Source: Brachionus plicatilis (Eukaryota; Rotifera; Eurotatoria; Ploima; Brachionidae). From it: DNA of 64,000 bases. Each line of letters opens with the position of its first letter. Position 1 is the stretch's first letter. A program made the translations under genes and the position numbers. Below, piece after piece: positions 60,156 through 64,000 of this stretch. The DNA lies in NCBI GenBank assembly GCA_010279815.1, contig QEOQ01000508.1, positions 1,635,129 through 1,699,128 on the forward strand, given 5' to 3'. A model generated the notes under the pieces. That model did no database searches and was not told where the DNA came from. It saw only the letters and a list, made by a program, of their open reading frames with translations.

Positions 60156-60759
60156 GTTAAAAATAAACACTGAATTTAGAATGTTTAATTTTTACGACAT
60201 GTCTTGAAAAAGCAATAATTGTTAAAAATACATCCGGTTTTAATTTGAATTTCCATTTTTAAAAGACGTCACGTCACTAAAATAGAGTACTCTATTTTAA
60301 AGACATGCCAATAAACTCGGATAATTTCGTTAGTTTTTATTTAAGTAAATTAGAGTGAATATTATCTCTATCACTCAAAGACACCTACTACTTATAAGTT
60401 TTGTAAATGTATAGTTTGCAAACTAAATCTCCAGGCTGAATCTGGGCTGAATTTTGTGGAGAAAGGTATTTATTTAATTTTAATATTGAACCCTCTCGGA
60501 CAGAAACCACTGTACTTGCTCTTTCATGACTTTTATTGCACTTCTACCGTTTTTTTTTACTTAAGTAATTCTTATTTTCATAAGCAAGTAAAATTTTTCA
60601 AACAATTATCAATAAGCATGAAGTTAGAAAATGACAAAGTTAGAAAGTGGTCCAAATTTTTTTTATTCATTTAAAATTTTAAACGACTTACTAAAAGTAG
60701 ATTTTTTTACATAATTGTAAATTTTTTTTTTTGGATAATTTAAATTATCTTAAATTCAA

Positions 60760-60784
60760 TAAATAATAATAATAATAATAATAA
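60760..60784. repeat. AAT trinucleotide microsatellite
   Basis: About eight consecutive AAT units. Confidence 0.9.
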
Positions 60785-61629
60785 ACAAGGTAGAATATAT
60801 ATAAATAACTTTTACGATAAGTTAATAATTAGTGTAATTGACACTTGCTAACATTTTATTAGCAATATTAAGTTAATATTAGTAATTTAAAGATTGAAAC
60901 TAATTCAGGTTAAATAAAAAAAAAATATTCAATCAATGATAGTTTCATTCAAATCTACCGATAAATCAATCGAATAAAACTGTAGAACGTAGTTAAAAAA
61001 AATTATATGGCACGATAGCTGGTATTTTAATTAATAATTATAAATATATTCCTTAGTATTTTAATTGAAGAAAATAAAGACCAATGTTAATTTTAGAATT
61101 AAAAATATCAGAAATTTTAAATTCGTATTTTTCTGTTTCGCTTTTAATTTTTAAGTTTATTATTACAATCTTTACATTATTGTAATCAAAATTTAAATCA
61201 TGTGGCTGAAAGGAAGGTTCAGTTAGAAAGCCACTAGGAAGAAAGAAAGGTTCTACGAATAAATCGAAAAAATAATTTTTTTTTAAATTTTTTTTTTCTC
61301 TTTTTTGTCTTATATTTTTAAATTTAAATGCCGGGTCAATAATTAAAATTAAACTTTTTTATTATATTTAATATTTTTTTTACCATAATTCTAACGACGC
61401 ATCTATAAAATAAACTCAATCAATATTTTTTATATTAAATTTTTTTTAAGTTTAAAACCCCGAGTCTCTAATAAAGACTTTTTTTGAAGCTCTGCTTTTC
61501 TATTTGAATTTCTATTATAAACGCTACGTTTTTAATATGTATCGATTATGTGACCCATAGGACTTTTAAAATAAAAAATTTAACATTGTGAGGTCTATGT
61601 TAGACCATGCACCAAATATCCTACTTATG

Positions 61630-61672
61630 GTATTAAAGCATGCGTCGCTAAACAAGGGGATACGGTACTTTC
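61630..61672. mobile_element. Third end of the TACCGTATTCCC MITE family
   Basis: AAGCATGCGTCGCTAAACAA followed by GGGGATACGGTAC resembles the right end of the element at 49023-49186. No left end was found. Confidence 0.4.
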
Positions 61673-62049
61673 TATATATTATTATTTTTATTAATTCAAG
61701 CCTCATAGGCAGATAAAAAGTTTATCAAAAAATTAGTACAAAAAGTTATATCAAATTTTTTTACAAGTCTGTTTACAGAACGTAAAAAGTCTCGCTCAAG
61801 CCACCGGCTTAAGTAGGAGGTTAATATCATTTAAAAAATATAAGTAGTCAATTTATATATTTTCCATTTTTTATTTTCATTATCTAAATGCTAAATCTTA
61901 TTTTCAGGCATCTAATTTGAAAAATGTTCTAGTTTTAGATTATCAAACAAATTTAATTAATTATTAGAAACCTTTGAAATTCTTACGAGTCTTGAAGAGA
62001 CCACAATCAAGATAAAATGTTTTGTAATCTATTTCGATTGTTTTAGGTA

Positions 62050-62429
62050 CCATTTCAATTTAAATAGGCTTCCTTGTTGACGTCACTTGTGCAAATATGA
62101 AAGTTGGACTTTTTAGGAAAATCATTGCAACTGCCACATTTTCAAATATCGAAAAATGAAAATAATACCGGTGCTTTTTCAGAAGATTTATTAATGAAGA
62201 AATCACTCATCATTCTTTCATGAGAAGCATGAGTTCTTGGAATATTCAAATGAATTCTAGCATTGTTCAATGTTATTTTGAGATTTTCAAAGGCGATTTG
62301 ATGATCCATATAAGATTCTAATTTTAAGTTTTCAGTTATATTACTAATTGACTCATATTCTTATATTTCAGGAGTTTCAAAAATGTCTTTTAAGAAATAA
62401 CGTAAAAATCCGAATTTAGTGACATGTTA
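62050..62429 (-). pseudogene. Degraded mobile-element coding remnant
   Basis: Minus-strand frame: FGFLRYFLKDIFETPEI, stop, EYESISNITENLKLESYMDH, QIAFENLKITLNNARIHLNI, PRTHASHERMMSDFFINKSS, EKAPVLFSFFDI, stop, KCGSCNDFPKKSNFHICTSD and NKEAYLN. Two in-frame stops interrupt one continuous protein-like frame that ends in a CxxC-type motif. Its upstream part is duplicated at 60083-60155 in more decayed form, which suggests a repeated (transposon) gene. Family not recognised. Confidence 0.45.
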
Positions 62430-62881
62430 AAAGGAATTTAATAATACTAAAATACAACGTTAAACAGTTTCAAATTAAAAATTGATTAAATCATCTGATT
62501 TAAAGCTTCAAGCTTATTTTTTTTATCTTGTTTTTTTTTTAATTTAAAATTTAATCTTGAAAATTTCATCAGCTCCATAACAATTGCTTTGAACATCTCT
62601 TTAATTATATTTTGAATTTTTTAAAATCAAATGAATAATTTTTTTGATTAAAAAATTTAGTAAATTTTGGACTTTAAAATTTAGTAAAGTCAAAATCTAA
62701 AACTAGCTCATAAGTAAAGAAAGTTAAGATCCAAAAATATTTTTTTATAAAAATATTCATTAATCATTATTATTTTTTATTTTTTTATACTACCAAAAAT
62801 AAAGGATTATTTATTTGTAAAAATTAAGAAAATAAATGGAAACTGGATAAAAAATAAAAAAATTTTCTTGTGTTTATTTAA

Positions 62882-63781
62882 ATGGAGTCTTTATTGGAAA
62901 TTAGCCGTAAAAATTTTAAAATCCTAAAGCAAAAATTAATTCTCAATAAGAAATTGATAGCAAATACGGTAATTTAGAATAAATTTTTTATAAGGAATAT
63001 TAATAAAAAAAATTTTTAGCTCGATGTTTCGTCAGATGATATTTTGGACTTAGTATTGCCCAAAAGTGACCAAGAATTTTTGCACGAAGTGAAAAAAACT
63101 CGGGATCTAAAGAAAGAAAACAAAATTGAACTTCTGAAAGAAATTACATGCTCAAAGGAAACTAAAATTGTTTCATTTATTGAAAAAGAAGACCAAAATA
63201 GGTATTTGTTCGAAGAAGAGTCAGCAATAAAAGAGGAAAATGAAGGTCCTAAAAATGACTATTGCCAGCATTTTGTAGATACGCAACAACGACCACAAAA
63301 TTTTATTCGTGATCCAATACTTAACGAACGCTTTGAAGACTATCCCAAATTGCGGGAATTAATAAAGCTAAAGGACGAATTGATTTTCAAAACCAATGTT
63401 CCAACCAGACCTTTGTATATTAAATCTGATCTTCTGAGCAAAGATGGTGGTGATTTTTCTCTAGCCGAATTAACCGGATCCGAGTTCGATGTTATCCTTG
63501 TGGAGCCACCACTACATGAATATCAAACTCATAATAAAATATTTTTTAATAAATTTTATTCATGGGATGAAATTAAGTCGATTGATATTGGATCAATTAC
63601 ATCTCAAAGAGCTTTTATATTTCTGTGGTGTGGATCTGGTGATGGTCTGGACAAGGGTAGAGAGTGTTTAAAAAAATGGGGATTTAGACGCTGTGAGGAT
63701 ATCGTGTGGATTAAGACAAATAAAAAAACTCTAAGACAAAATCGAAATTTAGACTGTGGGTCTATTTTACAAAGGACAAAG
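62882..63781 (+). CDS. METTL14: METTL14, N6-adenosine methyltransferase partner subunit (first two exons)
   Basis: RNA-binding, non-catalytic subunit that pairs with METTL3 to write N6-methyladenosine on mRNA in the nucleus. Exon 1 (62882-62968) and exon 2 (63020-63781), separated by a 51-bp intron, give 283 residues; the donor GTATTT at 63782 leads to exons beyond the window. Exon 1 reads [20 protein letters not shown]. The N-terminal half is charged and variable; then the family's signature follows: [48 protein letters not shown] (EPPL, residues 191-194, in place of the DPPW of METTL3), [38 protein letters not shown] and the start of the QRTK block. The EPPL motif and overall match separate it from METTL3. 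The C-terminal half, including the RGG tail, is not in the window. Confidence 0.95.
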
Positions 63782-64000
63782 GTATTTATTCTTTTCTAAT
63801 ATTAGAGTTTTAAAGTTTAAGTAATCTAAATCGTTACCAATACTCTAAATAAGTTTGAATTTTATTTGAAAACAAATTTTAGAATTTTTAAAAAAAATTT
63901 CTTAATTTAGTGAATTCGACATTTCATATTAATTAAATTTTCTTCAATAAAGACTTCAAAATTTCATAAAACTTAAAAAAATTAATTATTGAATACAATT
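63782..64000. other. METTL14: Start of METTL14 intron 2
   Basis: AT-rich sequence after the exon 2 donor. The next METTL14 block (expected to encode an EHCLMGIKG-like segment) is not present, so this intron is longer than 219 bp and leaves the window. Confidence 0.7.

Larger units (their letters stand above)
55960..62055. other. Gene-poor spacer with element remnants
   Basis: Apart from the block at 56290-56470, an (AAT)n run at 60760-60784, and element scraps near 60083-60310 and 61630-61672, no gene is recognised. The palindrome AAATAGAGTACTCTATTT near 60281 matches one near 19337. The open frame at 60456-60674 has no support. Confidence 0.4.

Noticed and set aside
60456..60674. 72-codon plus-strand frame
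   Set aside because: No family, no splice context, AT-driven composition.
1..64000. CRISPR arrays, bacterial operons, rRNA and tRNA genes
   Set aside because: No regularly spaced repeats, no ribosome-binding-site-led gene strings and no convincing tRNA or rRNA core sequences were seen; GGTTCAATTCC near 43843 lies in the element cargo and lacks a cloverleaf context.

Overview
The window is nuclear DNA of an animal with a very A+T-rich genome. The evidence is: split genes with GT-AG introns, mostly 39-63 bp; animal-type families (spalt zinc-finger protein, SLC2A sugar transporter, TMED2/p24, TTD14, METTL14, secreted phospholipase A2); AATAAA signals directly at stop codons; and many small inverted-repeat DNA transposons. 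The RING plus beta-propeller-like gene and the bacterial-type hydrolase recall monogonont rotifers (Brachionus), but that assignment is from memory of such proteins and was not tested.

Layout. 1-5.9 kb: no firm gene; a family of small hAT-like elements with CAGAGTT tips. 5.9-8.2 kb: a complete three-exon TXNDC17 (+) convergent with a single-exon spalt/SALL gene (-). 12.8-17.5 kb: three plus-strand genes: TMED2 (three exons), a bacterial-type alpha/beta hydrolase broken by one extra A, and a stand-alone PX-domain protein (three exons). 17.9-18.7 kb: a non-autonomous element carrying the 3' end of a MULE-like transposase. 21.7-23.6 kb: an SLC2A transporter (-) with a long coiled-coil insert, with a tandem duplication at its 5' end. 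23.8-29.3 kb: no gene. 29.3-30.5 kb: degraded coding remnants plus a fold-back. 31.0 kb: secreted phospholipase A2, followed at 31.5-33.4 kb by a hAT-type element into which a second element has jumped, each bounded by 8-bp duplications. 35.0-36.5 kb: TTD14 (two exons). 40.4-42.7 kb: an unrecognised CxxC protein and a secreted FG-GAP/VCBS-type protein. 43.3-45.0 kb: a composite inverted-repeat element and a dead piggyBac transposase. 45.6-47.2 kb: two unrecognised spliced genes. 48.4-49.2 kb: two MITEs. 50.2-55.9 kb: one RING-type protein gene (-) split by a 4.1-kb intron. 56-62.8 kb: sparse, with element remnants. 62.9 kb to the end: the first two exons of METTL14.

The genes do not form an operon-like functional set. 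They are unrelated housekeeping, signalling and secreted-protein genes separated by AT-rich spacers and transposon debris. All multi-exon models were assembled by eye, by joining exons in one reading frame at GT-AG sites and comparing the product with the known family. Some open frames in this window begin only at TTG or GTG; the starts given here are moved to real ATG codons where one exists.
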